From positions 679,684 through 743,683 of the forward strand of contig NZ_KQ758903.1 of NCBI RefSeq assembly GCF_001466665.1: a DNA stretch of 64,000 nt, in the 5' to 3' direction. The DNA comes from Dehalogenimonas alkenigignens (GTDB lineage: Bacteria; Chloroflexota; Dehalococcoidia; Dehalococcoidales; Dehalococcoidaceae). Numbering within the stretch: position 1 is the first letter of the stretch; each line of letters starts with the position of its first letter. The notes below the pieces were generated by a model, which made no database searches, was not told the DNA's origin, and was given only the letters and a program-made list of their open reading frames with translations. A program made the position numbers and the translations under genes. This document shows positions 42,958 through 51,090 of the stretch, in pieces.

Positions 42958-43878
42958 CTATAGGTGATGAGCCGGGTTGCCCGACCCGGACAGCCAGCGG
43001 CTCCGCAGCTGGCCGCATCCGGCTTCGATGTCAGCTCCGCGGGAGGCGCGCAGCATCGTCCGTATACCGCCAGCGATTAGACGTTTCTGGAAGTCAAAGG
43101 CGACCGCCCGCGTTGAGGGCTGATACCCTCCCGAGCCCAACTGGTTGCCGAAGATCAGGTTCACCGGGCAATCCATGCCGCCGATTAGCTGGATGAGTTT
43201 GTCCGCATCGGCAATTGAGTCATTGATGCCGGCGAACAGAGCGTATTCAAAATAAATATGGCGGCCGGTCGAGCGGATGAACTCCCGGCAGGCTGCTATC
43301 ACGGATTGAAGCGGGTAGCGGGTGTTAACCGGCACCAGGGCATTCCGGAGATGGTCATCCGCGGCGTGCAGGGACACGGCCAGTTCAGCCTGGATGTTTT
43401 CTTTTCCGAATCGGACGATTTGAGGCGCCAGGCCGGCGGTTGAGACCATGAGTTGACGACGCCCCATCCCCAGCCCTTTGGGGGATCCGAGGAAGCCGAT
43501 TGCTTGCTGGAGATTTTCAAAGTTGGACAGGGGTTCCCCCATGCCCATAAATACGACGTTCGTCAGCCATCGCTTATCTCGGGGGATGGCTGCCGCGGCC
43601 GGTGGCCTGAATGAATTTTCAAAGTACAGAACCTGGGCGACTATCTCCTCTGCCGTCAGACTGCGTTCCAAAGGCTGGCGCCCGGTGGCGCAAAAGGGGC
43701 ATCCGATAGGGCAGCCGACCTGGCAGGAGGCACAAACGGTGCGCCTGGGGCGCCCTCCGGGTTTTTGAAAAAGCATTAAGGCGGCTTCGACGGTTTTGCC
43801 GTCGCCACATTGAAAAAGCAGCTTGTGGTTCAGCCCGTCCGAAGAAACGGCGTGACTTAAAGGAGAAAGGCATTCCAT
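42958..43878 (-). CDS. RlmN/Cfr-type radical SAM rRNA methyltransferase, lacking the N-terminal domain
   Basis: A 306-residue radical SAM enzyme. The 4Fe-4S cysteines are in GCPIGCPFCATG (Cys56, Cys60, Cys63). Further motifs are VFMGMGEPLSNFENLQQAIG, VSTAGLAPQIVRFG, AELAVSLHAADDHLRNALVP and the end MLRASRGADIEAGCGQL with the methyl-carrying Cys. In E. coli RlmN the radical SAM cysteines begin at 125, so about 65-70 N-terminal residues that contact RNA are missing here. The upstream 70 bp cannot encode them. It would methylate adenosine in 23S rRNA. The start lies 9 nt after TAAAAT. Confidence 0.88.
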   Translation of the reverse strand: MECLSPLSHAVSSDGLNHKLLFQCGDGKTVEAALMLFQKPGGRPRRTVCASCQVGCPIGCPFCATGRQPLERSLTAEEIVAQVLYFENSFRPPAAAAIPRDKRWLTNVVFMGMGEPLSNFENLQQAIGFLGSPKGLGMGRRQLMVSTAGLAPQIVRFGKENIQAELAVSLHAADDHLRNALVPVNTRYPLQSVIAACREFIRSTGRHIYFEYALFAGINDSIADADKLIQLIGGMDCPVNLIFGNQLGSGGYQPSTRAVAFDFQKRLIAGGIRTMLRASRGADIEAGCGQLRSRWLSGSGNPAHHL

Positions 43879-43950
43879 AGTCGTTGTATTTTAAGCCATT
43901 CCGCTTCGGGAGGAAACCGTTGACACAAATATTAGCGCCTGTCATAATCA

Positions 43951-43974
43951 GTTATTGCAAAGAGTCGCAATAAC
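43951..43974 (+). promoter_or_regulatory. Nur-like inverted repeat upstream of fur/cbiM
   Basis: Exact arms GTTATTGC and GCAATAAC flank an 8-bp spacer, and the dyad ends 1 nt before the Fur-family ATG. The core TTGC-N8-GCAA resembles the Nur box pattern TTGCAA-N5-TTGCAA (nickel uptake regulator), with a spacer one base shorter. Confidence 0.6.
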
Positions 43975-43975
43975 T

Positions 43976-44380
43976 ATGAGTTGCAATACTACACTCAAGG
44001 CTAAGGGTTACCGGCTGACGCCGCAAAGGCGGATCATCCTGGACATCCTCCACGCCGAAGGGACGCACCTGACCGCCGACGCCATCTACGAGCAGGTTAA
44101 GGACAAAGTCGAAGGCGTCAATCGCTCCACGGTGTACAGGACCCTCGAACTCCTCGAGAGCCTGGGTCTCACCGTCAAAGCCGACATCGGCGGCAGTCAC
44201 GTCTACCACCACGCTGAAGAAGGCCACCACCACCACCTCAAGTGCCGGAAATGCCGCAAGGTTATGGAGTTGCCCGAGGAATCTCTGGCACCTTTGGCCG
44301 AGGCGCTGCGAAAAAAACACGGTTTCGAGGCGGACCTGCACCATCACGTCATTACTGGCCTGTGCGCCAGTTGCCGGTAA
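43976..44380 (+). CDS. Fur-family regulator of cobalt/nickel uptake
   Basis: A 134-residue Fur-family protein. The winged helix is YRLTPQRRIILDILHAEGTH and the helix GVNRSTVYRTLELLESLGLT. The metal region is HVYHHAEEGHHHHLKCRKCR and the C-terminal CASC, giving His-rich and Cys pairs. Its product would bind the dyad immediately before its start codon. Downstream lie cbiM, a cbiN-like gene, GNAT, cbiQ and cbiO; the operon carries cobalt or nickel uptake genes. Nur-like function (nickel) is inferred from context. It is the second Fur-family gene in the window; the other belongs to the zinc operon. Confidence 0.85.
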   Translation: MSCNTTLKAKGYRLTPQRRIILDILHAEGTHLTADAIYEQVKDKVEGVNRSTVYRTLELLESLGLTVKADIGGSHVYHHAEEGHHHHLKCRKCRKVMELPEESLAPLAEALRKKHGFEADLHHHVITGLCASCR

Positions 44381-44393
44381 GGAAGGGATCGAA

Positions 44394-45032
44394 ATGCACA
44401 TTCCCGATGGTTTTTTGAATATGACCACTGTGGCCGCTACTGGCGTCATCTCCGCCGGGGGCATCAGCGCAGCAGTGAAGATTGCTGCTAAAAAAATCGG
44501 CGAGAAGCAGGTGCCGCTGATGGGTATGCTGGCGGCATTCATTTTCGCCGCCCAGATGCTCAATTTCCCGGTTGCCGGCGGCACATCGGGCCACCTTATC
44601 GGAGCGGCGCTGTGCGCCATTCTCATCGGACCGTGGGCAGGGATCATCATTATGTCCGCCGTGCTTATAGCTCAAGCGCTGATTTTCCAGGACGGCGGAT
44701 TAGCCGCCCTGGGCGCCAACATCCTCAACATGGGCATTATCGCCGTGTTCGCCGCCTATTTTGCCAATAGTGCGGCGGTCTCAATCTTCGGCGACAGCCG
44801 CCAGGGCAAGCTCATCGGCGCCGCGGCCGCCGGATGGAGCTCTGTGATGGCGGCGTCACTTGCCGCGGCCATCGAACTGGCCGTTTCCGGAGCCTCGCCG
44901 CTGGGCATCGTCCTGCCGGCGATGATGGGCATTCATGCCCTCATCGGCATCGGCGAGGGGTTGATTACCATCCTGGTTGTTTCGGCTGTGATGGCCTCCC
45001 GTGCCGACATCCTGCAACTGGAGAGGATTTAG
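44394..45032 (+). CDS. cbiM: Cobalt/nickel ECF transporter, S-component CbiM
   Basis: A 212-residue membrane protein with six to seven helices. The N-terminus MHIPDGFLN is the hallmark of CbiM/NikM: the amino group, His2 and neighbouring residues coordinate the metal. Internal GGTSGHLIGAALCAILIGPW is also typical. It captures Co2+ or Ni2+. The initiator ATG is part of the motif, so the start is fixed. Its stop is directly followed by the next start codon. Confidence 0.93.
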   Translation: MHIPDGFLNMTTVAATGVISAGGISAAVKIAAKKIGEKQVPLMGMLAAFIFAAQMLNFPVAGGTSGHLIGAALCAILIGPWAGIIIMSAVLIAQALIFQDGGLAALGANILNMGIIAVFAAYFANSAAVSIFGDSRQGKLIGAAAAGWSSVMAASLAAAIELAVSGASPLGIVLPAMMGIHALIGIGEGLITILVVSAVMASRADILQLERI

Positions 45033-45323
45033 ATGAGTTTCAAGAAATGGTGGCTGATCGGCCTCGGCGCGGCGCTGCTGCTGGCGACACTGTCGCCGTT
45101 GGCATCCGGTTCCCCAGATGGCTTGGAGCGAGTGGCTGAGGATAAAGGCTTTCTTGAAACGGCTGGCGACGCCCCGTTTCAGATAATCGCCGACTACGTC
45201 TTTCCCGGTGTCGAAAACGAGGCGCTAGCAACCATCCTGGCCGGGTGGATTGGCGTGTTGGTGATGTTTGGCGCGGTCTACGTCATTGCATGGGCGATAA
45301 TGAAAAATCGAAAGACAACCTGA
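45033..45323 (+). CDS. PDGLE-domain protein (CbiN-like small subunit)
   Basis: A 96-residue protein with two helices (residues 8-25 and 68-90). The signature [14 protein letters not shown] lies after helix 1 in the external loop, with the loop continuing to [16 protein letters not shown]. This is the PDGLE domain that often replaces or fuses with CbiN in cobalt/nickel ECF systems and aids metal loading into CbiM. It starts directly after the cbiM stop (TAG-ATG). Confidence 0.88.
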   Translation: MSFKKWWLIGLGAALLLATLSPLASGSPDGLERVAEDKGFLETAGDAPFQIIADYVFPGVENEALATILAGWIGVLVMFGAVYVIAWAIMKNRKTT

Positions 45324-45346
45324 CTACCGGTAAAGTTCCTATTCAG

Positions 45347-45829
45347 ATGAACGGTATACAGATCTCTATACGTGAGGCTCGGCTCGATGAGCTGCCGGCA
45401 GTCTGTACTATGATCGGCGATTGTTTCCAACGGTTCATTGCGCCGGATTACGTTGAAGAGGGTGTTCGGGAATGCCTTAATTTCATGAGCCCAACCGCTC
45501 TGGAGAAGCGCCTGGCCGGCGGCAATCTGGTGCTGATAGCTTCCTCGGGAGACGACATAGTCGGGACGCTGGAGATTCGGTCGCAGGGGCATATCTCGTT
45601 GTTCTTCGTGAAACCTGAATACCATCGCCGAGGTATTGGCCGTAAACTTCTGAGAACGGCGATTCAAAAATGTCTTGAAGCAAATCCGGGATTGTCAACA
45701 ATCGAAGTTCACTCTTCCCCTTATGCGGTAGGCATTTACAAACAACTGGGATTCACCGCAGCCGGGCCGGAGGCTACTGACAAAGGCATCAGGTTTACGC
45801 CGATGCGCATGAGCTTTTCTACTGCTTGA
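45347..45829 (+). CDS. GNAT-family N-acetyltransferase
   Basis: About 160 residues from MNGIQISIREARLDELPAVC. The GNAT fold is clear: DIVGTLEIRSQGHISLFFVK, the acetyl-CoA loop PEYHRRGIGRKLLRTAIQK (motif A: R/Q-x-x-G-x-G/A) and VHSSPYAVGIYKQLGF. The substrate is unknown. Longer in-frame starts overlap the PDGLE gene and are less likely. Oddly, the gene interrupts the cbiM...cbiQ-cbiO operon but does not belong to metal uptake by sequence. Confidence 0.85.
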   Translation: MNGIQISIREARLDELPAVCTMIGDCFQRFIAPDYVEEGVRECLNFMSPTALEKRLAGGNLVLIASSGDDIVGTLEIRSQGHISLFFVKPEYHRRGIGRKLLRTAIQKCLEANPGLSTIEVHSSPYAVGIYKQLGFTAAGPEATDKGIRFTPMRMSFSTA

Positions 45830-45889
45830 AACCCAGCAATCGTGCTCTGTGGAAATATGCCCCCGCTAAAGGAAGATTCGGAATAGACC

Positions 45890-46669
45890 ATGCGACACAG
45901 TTTCTTAGACCAGTACAGCCACCTAGTCAGCCCGGCTCACCGCCGTGACCCGAGGCTGAAGTTCCTGCTGTCGCTTCTTTTCATCGTGGCGGTGGTGCTG
46001 ACCCCTGCCGGCAGCTGGGCGACCTACGCCGCTTACTTCGCCATTTTGGGCTCGATCTTCGCCATCTCGAAACTGCCGCTGGGCTACGTGCTGAAGCGCT
46101 CGCTGATCATCCTGCCGTTCGTCTTCCTGCTTGGAGTCATCAACGTGTTCACGCGTCCGGGGGTTGAGTTACTCAGCTTTGACATCGGGGGCTGGCACCT
46201 GGGGGCGACGGACGGCGGGCTGAAGTTCATCAGCACGCTGCTGGCCCGGAGCTGGCTGTCGGTGCTGGCGCTCATCCTGCTGACCTCGACGACGCCGCTA
46301 CCGGCGCTTCTTAAAGGGATTGAGCGGCTGGGGGCACCGAGGGTGCTGGTGATGATATTGTCTTTCATGTACCGCTACCTCTTCCTCCTTATCGACGAGG
46401 TGTTACGGATGAAGCAGGCAAGGGACTCGCGGTCGGTCGGATCGCCGCCGGCATCGTTCCAAGCCAGGACCGTCGGCTCGATGATCGGCAGCCTTTTTAT
46501 CCGCTCTTACGAACGAGGCGAACGGGTTTACGCCGCCATGGCCGCCCGGGGCTTCGACGGGCAGTCCCGCACCTTCAACGAGCTGGCATTTGACGGGACA
46601 GACATCGCCGCTGGCGCCGCTTTGTCGCTGGTGCTTATTCTGCCGTTAACCGTGAGCCTGTTAGTATGA
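45890..46669 (+). CDS. cbiQ: ECF transporter T-component CbiQ
   Basis: A 259-residue membrane protein with five to six helices. The coupling-helix motifs of ECF T-components are ARGFDGQSRTF (A-R-G, near residue 220) and the earlier KQARDSRSVG, by which it contacts the ATPase. It overlaps cbiO by 4 nt. It links CbiM to CbiO. Confidence 0.9.
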   Translation: MRHSFLDQYSHLVSPAHRRDPRLKFLLSLLFIVAVVLTPAGSWATYAAYFAILGSIFAISKLPLGYVLKRSLIILPFVFLLGVINVFTRPGVELLSFDIGGWHLGATDGGLKFISTLLARSWLSVLALILLTSTTPLPALLKGIERLGAPRVLVMILSFMYRYLFLLIDEVLRMKQARDSRSVGSPPASFQARTVGSMIGSLFIRSYERGERVYAAMAARGFDGQSRTFNELAFDGTDIAAGAALSLVLILPLTVSLLV

Positions 46670-47385
46670 GCGACCCGGTCATCGGCATCGAGAACCTTCA
46701 TTACGCCTACCCTGACGGCCGAAAAGCCCTCGACGGCGTCAGCCTGAAGATTAAGCGCGGCGAGAGCGTGGCAGTGGCCGGGGCCAACGGCGCCGGCAAG
46801 TCAACTCTACTGCTGCATCTAAACGGCATCATTCACGGCGCCAACGGCGCGGTGAAAGTCGGCGGTCTGCCGGTGACTGGCGCCAACCTGAAAACCATAC
46901 GCGCCAAAGTCGGCGTCGTCTTCCAGAACCCTGACGACCAGCTCTTCTGCCCCGAGGTCTTCGACGATGTGGCCTTCGGGCCGATCAATATGGGTTTGGC
47001 GGAGGCCGAGGTCCGCAGCCGGGTTGCCGATTCATTGGCGGCCGTCGGTCTCCAGGGCTACGAGCGGCGGAGTTCCCACCATTTGAGCCTGGGGGAAAAG
47101 AAACGAATTGCCCTGGCTTCGGTGCTTTCGATGCAGCCGGAGGTCCTGGCCCTCGACGAGCCTTCTTCCAACCTCGACCCCGCGGCCAAGTGGGGGCTGA
47201 TCCAGCTCCTGAAATCACTCGACGTGACCAAGATCGTTGTCTCCCACGACCTGGAACTCATCGAAGCTCTCTGCCCGCGCCTCGTCATCATGAAGCAGGG
47301 TAAAATCCTGGCCGATGGACCGACACCGGAGATTATGTCGCGGGTGGAGCTGCTGGTGGCGGGGGGCTTGGCGCACCGCCCTTGA
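46666..47385 (+). CDS. cbiO: Cobalt/nickel ECF transporter ATPase CbiO
   Basis: A 239-residue ATPase: Walker [15 protein letters not shown] (about residue 41), Q-loop VVFQNPDDQLFCPEVFDDVA (typical of ECF ATPases), signature LSLGEKKRIALASV with Leu-Ser-Leu-Gly-Glu, Walker B VLALDEPSSNLDP and KIVVSHDLELIEAL. It is 4 nt overlapped with cbiQ and ends 22 bp from the convergent dnaA gene. Confidence 0.93.
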   Translation: MSDPVIGIENLHYAYPDGRKALDGVSLKIKRGESVAVAGANGAGKSTLLLHLNGIIHGANGAVKVGGLPVTGANLKTIRAKVGVVFQNPDDQLFCPEVFDDVAFGPINMGLAEAEVRSRVADSLAAVGLQGYERRSSHHLSLGEKKRIALASVLSMQPEVLALDEPSSNLDPAAKWGLIQLLKSLDVTKIVVSHDLELIEALCPRLVIMKQGKILADGPTPEIMSRVELLVAGGLAHRP

Positions 47386-47407
47386 TCGGTCGGTGGAATT
47401 GAAAGGG

Positions 47408-48772
47408 CTACTCTTTGCCCAGACGGGATTCAATGTCGATTATCTTGCGTTTGAGCAGCGGATTGTATTCCGTTTCCTGAGAAATTTTCTCACAGGCATG
47501 ACTGACGGTCGCAGCGGCGCGGTCTCCCACCAGCTTGCCGATCTCCGCCATCGACCAGATATTCTGGTTTTTCATGACGAACATGGCCACCTGACGCGCC
47601 ATCGCGGTCTCTTTATCCCGTTTGCGGCCAAGTAGGTCCTCCGGCGCCAGGCCGAAGCATTCAGCCACGGCGGCGAGAAGCAGCTGCGGTTCAGATGGTT
47701 TTTCCTGTACGGAGGCGGTCGGGGCGATATTCTTGAGGGCGCGGCGGGCCATATCCGGCGTGACCGCTGAACGAAGCAGCCTGGCGTAGGCCAACACGCG
47801 GTTCAGGTTGCCTTCCAGTTCTCGGATATTGCGGGTGACTTCTGAAGCCAGATATTCAAGCACGTCCGGGGGCATCTCAGCGCCAAGTTCATCAGTCCGG
47901 GCCTTAAGGATTGCCAGGCGCATCTTCTCATCCGGCGGCGTGATCTCGGCGGTCAAGCCCCATTCAAAGCGGGAGCGTAACCGGTCTTCCATCTGGGAAA
48001 TCGCCCGGGGCGGTGAATCCGCCGAGAGGACGATTTGCTTGCAGGAATTGTGCAACTCGTTAAAAGTGTGGAAAAAACACTCTTCGGTCTGCGTTTTGCC
48101 GGCCAGGAACTGAACATCGTCAACCAAGAGCAGGTCAACCGCGCGGTACCGTTCGCGGAACTCCTCGGCGCGTCGCTCTTTAAGCGATGAGATAAACTCA
48201 GAAGTGAATTGTTCGCCAGAGACGTAACGTACAGATTTCCCGGACCGCTCCGCAAGCTGGCCGATGGCCTGCAGCAGGTGGGTTTTACCCAGCCCCGAAC
48301 CGCCGTGGATGAACAGGGGGTTATAGCCTTCACCCGGCTTTTGAGCGGCGGAAAGCGCGGCGGCGTGGGCTAACCGGTTGGTGTTGCCGACAATAAAAGT
48401 CTCGAAGTCATAACGCGGATTGAAATGACCGCCGGAGGTCTTGATACTTGAGGGCTCGGCGCGGGGGGCGTGGCCGGTGGGTTTGCCGCCGGCCGCCACC
48501 TGGAAAATGACCTGCACCCCTCCGCAGTTCAGCAGCCTGAGAAGGGTCTTTTCAATGAGCGAACGCTGATTTTGCTCCAGGTATTCCGCGACGAAAGAAT
48601 TAGGCACGCCGACGGTAAAACGGCGGCCGTCCCAGGTCAACCCGACAGTGCGGGAATACCAGGTGCGGAAATTGGGGCGGCTGAGGGAGCATTCCAGAGC
48701 CCCCAGCGCCGTCTCCCACAACTTAGCGGCGTCATCCTTCTGGTAAAGGGGCGCCGGTGTATCAAATTGCAA
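47408..48772 (-). CDS. dnaA: Chromosomal replication initiator DnaA
   Basis: A 454-residue initiator. Domain I is at the N-terminus (LWETALGALECSLSRPNFRT), then a short linker. The AAA+ domain has Walker A GGSGLGKTHLLQAIG, Walker B LLLVDDVQFLAGK and sensor motifs; domain IV carries the DNA-binding signature DKETAMARQVAMFVMKNQ and GDRAAATVSHAC. The start is a TTG at 48772, with GGGGAG 7 nt upstream; no ATG is better placed. No cluster of TTATCCACA boxes is visible in 48.7-49.0 kb, so I do not call an origin here, and dnaN is not adjacent. Confidence 0.95.
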   Translation of the reverse strand: MQFDTPAPLYQKDDAAKLWETALGALECSLSRPNFRTWYSRTVGLTWDGRRFTVGVPNSFVAEYLEQNQRSLIEKTLLRLLNCGGVQVIFQVAAGGKPTGHAPRAEPSSIKTSGGHFNPRYDFETFIVGNTNRLAHAAALSAAQKPGEGYNPLFIHGGSGLGKTHLLQAIGQLAERSGKSVRYVSGEQFTSEFISSLKERRAEEFRERYRAVDLLLVDDVQFLAGKTQTEECFFHTFNELHNSCKQIVLSADSPPRAISQMEDRLRSRFEWGLTAEITPPDEKMRLAILKARTDELGAEMPPDVLEYLASEVTRNIRELEGNLNRVLAYARLLRSAVTPDMARRALKNIAPTASVQEKPSEPQLLLAAVAECFGLAPEDLLGRKRDKETAMARQVAMFVMKNQNIWSMAEIGKLVGDRAAATVSHACEKISQETEYNPLLKRKIIDIESRLGKE

Positions 48773-48794
48773 CTATATCTCCCCGTTAAGAGAC

Positions 48795-48833
48795 AAAACG
48801 CCCCCATCTTCAAGCGTTTCCTGGGGTCGTTTT
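48795..48833 (-). other. Stem-loop in the dnaA leader
   Basis: Arms AAAACGCCCCCA and TGGGGTCGTTTT pair with one mismatch around a 15-nt loop, and in the dnaA direction TTTTGTCTCTT follows. It could terminate an upstream transcript or attenuate dnaA. Confidence 0.4.
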
Positions 48834-49053
48834 ATCACGGCGGAAGCCGTTAAAAAAGATGTATCTATACTACCAGCCGGATACTGCCGCGGGCAACCGT
48901 CATAAGGGGCTGTGCACGTGCTTCAGCCCCCCGCTACTCTGCGCGATACTCTTTGTTGCTCTATTTTTTAGCCTACGCAATCGTAATGCCCGGCCGCGGT
49001 GAAAAAATAAATATTTGGTGCTACAATCGCCCCGAGAAAATGGTACTGATTCG

Positions 49054-49992
49054 ATGAAACTGGTTTTCATGGGCACACCTGAGTTTGCCGTTCCGATTCT
49101 GCGAGGGCTGATAGGAGCTGGCTACGACGTTTCTGCTGTATATACCCGCCCCGACGCCCCGGCCGGCCGCGGCCGGTCACTAACCGCTTCTCCGGTGAAA
49201 GCCCTGGCGGACAGCAGCGGCCTGAAAATTGTTCAACCGCGCTCATTGAAAAAACCGGAAGTCGCCGACGAATTGCGGTCTTTGGCACCCGATGCCATCA
49301 TCGTCGCCGCCTACGGCCTGATTCTGCCGCAATCGGTACTCCAAATTCCGGTGCACGGTTGCATTAACGTGCATGCTTCATTGCTGCCCCGGCACCGCGG
49401 CGCTGCCCCGGTGGCCGCTGCCATACTGGCCGGTGATGAATTCACCGGGATCTCGATCATGCGCATGGACGCCGGCATTGATACCGGTCCTGTCTTTGCC
49501 ACGGCTTCGATCCCGATTTGCGACAACGATACGACCGGCTCGCTGACCGAACGCCTGGCTTATCTCGGTTCCAACCTTCTTCTTGAGGTTCTGTCGCGCA
49601 TCACGGGCGGTGAAATTTCCCCGGCGCCGCAGCCCGCCGCGGGGGCAACCTATGCCCCGATGCTCGCCAAAGAGCAGGGTTGTATCGACTGGAACCGTTC
49701 GGCGATAGAGATCTGGCGGCAGGTGCGGGCGTTCCAGCCGTGGCCGGGAGCCTTTACCACCTGGGACGGCAGACTGTTGAAACTCATCGAGACCCAACCG
49801 CTCGATATCCCGGCGGCAGCACCCGCCGGCACGGTTACCGCCCTTGCCGGCCGACCGTCAATGCCGTTCGAGATCGTCACTGGAGACGGCGTGCTGGGCG
49901 TCAAACGACTCCAGCTGGAAGGCAAGAAGGCCGCGACGGCCGAGGAGTTCCTGCGGGGAGCCAGGGGGTTGGCAGGGGCGATACTTGGGTAG
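49054..49992 (+). CDS. fmt: Methionyl-tRNA formyltransferase
   Basis: A 312-residue enzyme that formylates initiator Met-tRNA. The start MKLVFMGTPEFAVPILRG fixes it; the frame above reads 13 more codons. Motifs: YTRPDAPAGRGRSLTASPVK, AYGLILPQSVLQIP, HASLLPRHRGAAPVAAAILA, TGISIMRMDAGIDTGP (the folate-binding S-L-L-P and D sites) and the C-terminal domain with WPGAFTTWDGRLLKL. The gene is divergent from dnaA. Confidence 0.95.
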   Translation: MKLVFMGTPEFAVPILRGLIGAGYDVSAVYTRPDAPAGRGRSLTASPVKALADSSGLKIVQPRSLKKPEVADELRSLAPDAIIVAAYGLILPQSVLQIPVHGCINVHASLLPRHRGAAPVAAAILAGDEFTGISIMRMDAGIDTGPVFATASIPICDNDTTGSLTERLAYLGSNLLLEVLSRITGGEISPAPQPAAGATYAPMLAKEQGCIDWNRSAIEIWRQVRAFQPWPGAFTTWDGRLLKLIETQPLDIPAAAPAGTVTALAGRPSMPFEIVTGDGVLGVKRLQLEGKKAATAEEFLRGARGLAGAILG

Positions 49993-50065
49993 AATCAGCG
50001 CCGTGCATCCCCTTGAATGACCGTTCAAATAGTGCTAGTATCCTCCCAGTGTGGAGGGGTGTGAA

Positions 50066-50641
50066 ATGATGTCTTCTGGTACCTCAAACAAGCAGGAAGC
50101 CAAACACCTTGCAGCACAACTGCAGCGTATTGAAGTGTCCGTGTTTACCGCAGACGCTTTATACCATGGAGAAATCACCTGTAAAACCAATCAACGACTC
50201 CTCGACGCTTTAAACTCCTGCATCAACCCGACAGCCAGTTTAAGCCGGGAGTATCTGGAAATCCGTAATGTGTCAGTATATGCGCCGGGCGCCGCGGCGC
50301 CGCACCGGCAATTAGACGTCGGTTACGCCAGGCGGGGCAGCATCCTGTGCGTCGTTGAACACGGCTGTCTCGAGGGCTGCCGCATGGAACGCTCCCACCC
50401 GATGCGGCAGAAAAAAGCGATGCGGGCTGAAGTCGAGTTGCCGCACCTGCTGGTACGCGGCTCATTCTTCGGCGAGACGTGGCAGGTAGACCTGCCAGCC
50501 GCTTTGCACCGGGATGAAGCCTTTTTACCCCTGACAGATGTTGAACTCAATGTCGATCTGGCTTCTTACGGACGGAAATTCGGGTTCGCGGCGGTGAACC
50601 GCGAGCATGTCATTTTCATTGGGGCTGAAGCCCAAACCTGA
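50066..50641 (+). CDS. Hypothetical protein
   Basis: About 191 residues from MMSSGTSNKQEAKHLAAQLQ. GGAGGGGTG lies 3-11 nt upstream of the ATG. Beta-rich and globular, no signal or membrane segment. Features: VEVSVFTADALYHGEITCKT-like start (IEVSVFTADALYHGEITCK), HGCLEGCRMERSH with two Cys, and repeated Arg/Glu-rich strands. It might bind RNA or ligands as an Sm-like or DUF6812-like fold, but I do not recognise it. It lies between fmt and the VOC gene. Confidence 0.55.
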   Translation: MMSSGTSNKQEAKHLAAQLQRIEVSVFTADALYHGEITCKTNQRLLDALNSCINPTASLSREYLEIRNVSVYAPGAAAPHRQLDVGYARRGSILCVVEHGCLEGCRMERSHPMRQKKAMRAEVELPHLLVRGSFFGETWQVDLPAALHRDEAFLPLTDVELNVDLASYGRKFGFAAVNREHVIFIGAEAQT

Positions 50642-50661
50642 AATTTCCACCAGGCGCCAAT

Positions 50662-51030
50662 TTGAAGAACCCTGTTGTTTATTGGGAGCTGGCATCATCG
50701 GACGCCGGGAAAACGGTGGAATTCCTGCGCAAGGTTTTCGACTGGAATCCCGAATACGACCCTGGCACCACAATCCATGAAATCCCCGCCGGGGAGTCAT
50801 CATCGGCATTCAGCGGCGGCGGAGTGTTCACTTTGCGGCGGGCGAAGCTGCCTTTTCTCACCCTGTACATCCGGGTAGAAGATATCGAAGAAAAAGCCAG
50901 GCTGGTTGAAAAATCCGGCGGCTTCATCGTCGAGCCGCCGTTTTCGGTCAATGACTCAACAAAGATTTGCCTGTTTAACGAACCCTCCGGGGTCACCCTG
51001 GCGATGCTGGAAAAAACAGCGGAAAAGTAA
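50662..51030 (+). CDS. VOC-family (glyoxalase-like) protein, second copy
   Basis: A 122-residue protein, TTG start, 20 bp after the hypothetical gene. VOC traits are MKNPVVYWELASSDAGKTVE, FLRKVFDWNPEY, AGESSSAFSGGG, VEKSGGFIVEPPF and the final CLFNEPSGVTLAMLE. It is distantly related to the VOC gene at 17849 but not a recent copy. Substrate unknown. Confidence 0.82.
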   Translation: MKNPVVYWELASSDAGKTVEFLRKVFDWNPEYDPGTTIHEIPAGESSSAFSGGGVFTLRRAKLPFLTLYIRVEDIEEKARLVEKSGGFIVEPPFSVNDSTKICLFNEPSGVTLAMLEKTAEK

Positions 51031-51031
51031 A

Positions 51032-51067
51032 AAGAAGAGAGGAGCCGGAAGAGGCTCCTCTCTTCTT
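51032..51067. terminator. Bidirectional terminator between VOC and the hydrogenase operon
   Basis: A perfect 15-bp inverted repeat (AAGAAGAGAGGAGCC/GGCTCCTCTCTTCTT) around a 6-nt loop, 1 bp after the VOC stop and 23 bp after the hydrogenase operon end. A/T-rich sides let it work in both directions. Confidence 0.85.
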
Positions 51068-51090
51068 AAAGATTTCACTCGACAGCAGAA

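Noticed and set aside
48773-49053. Replication origin next to dnaA
   Set aside because: No cluster of TTATCCACA-type boxes or AT-rich unwinding region was found by reading both strands.
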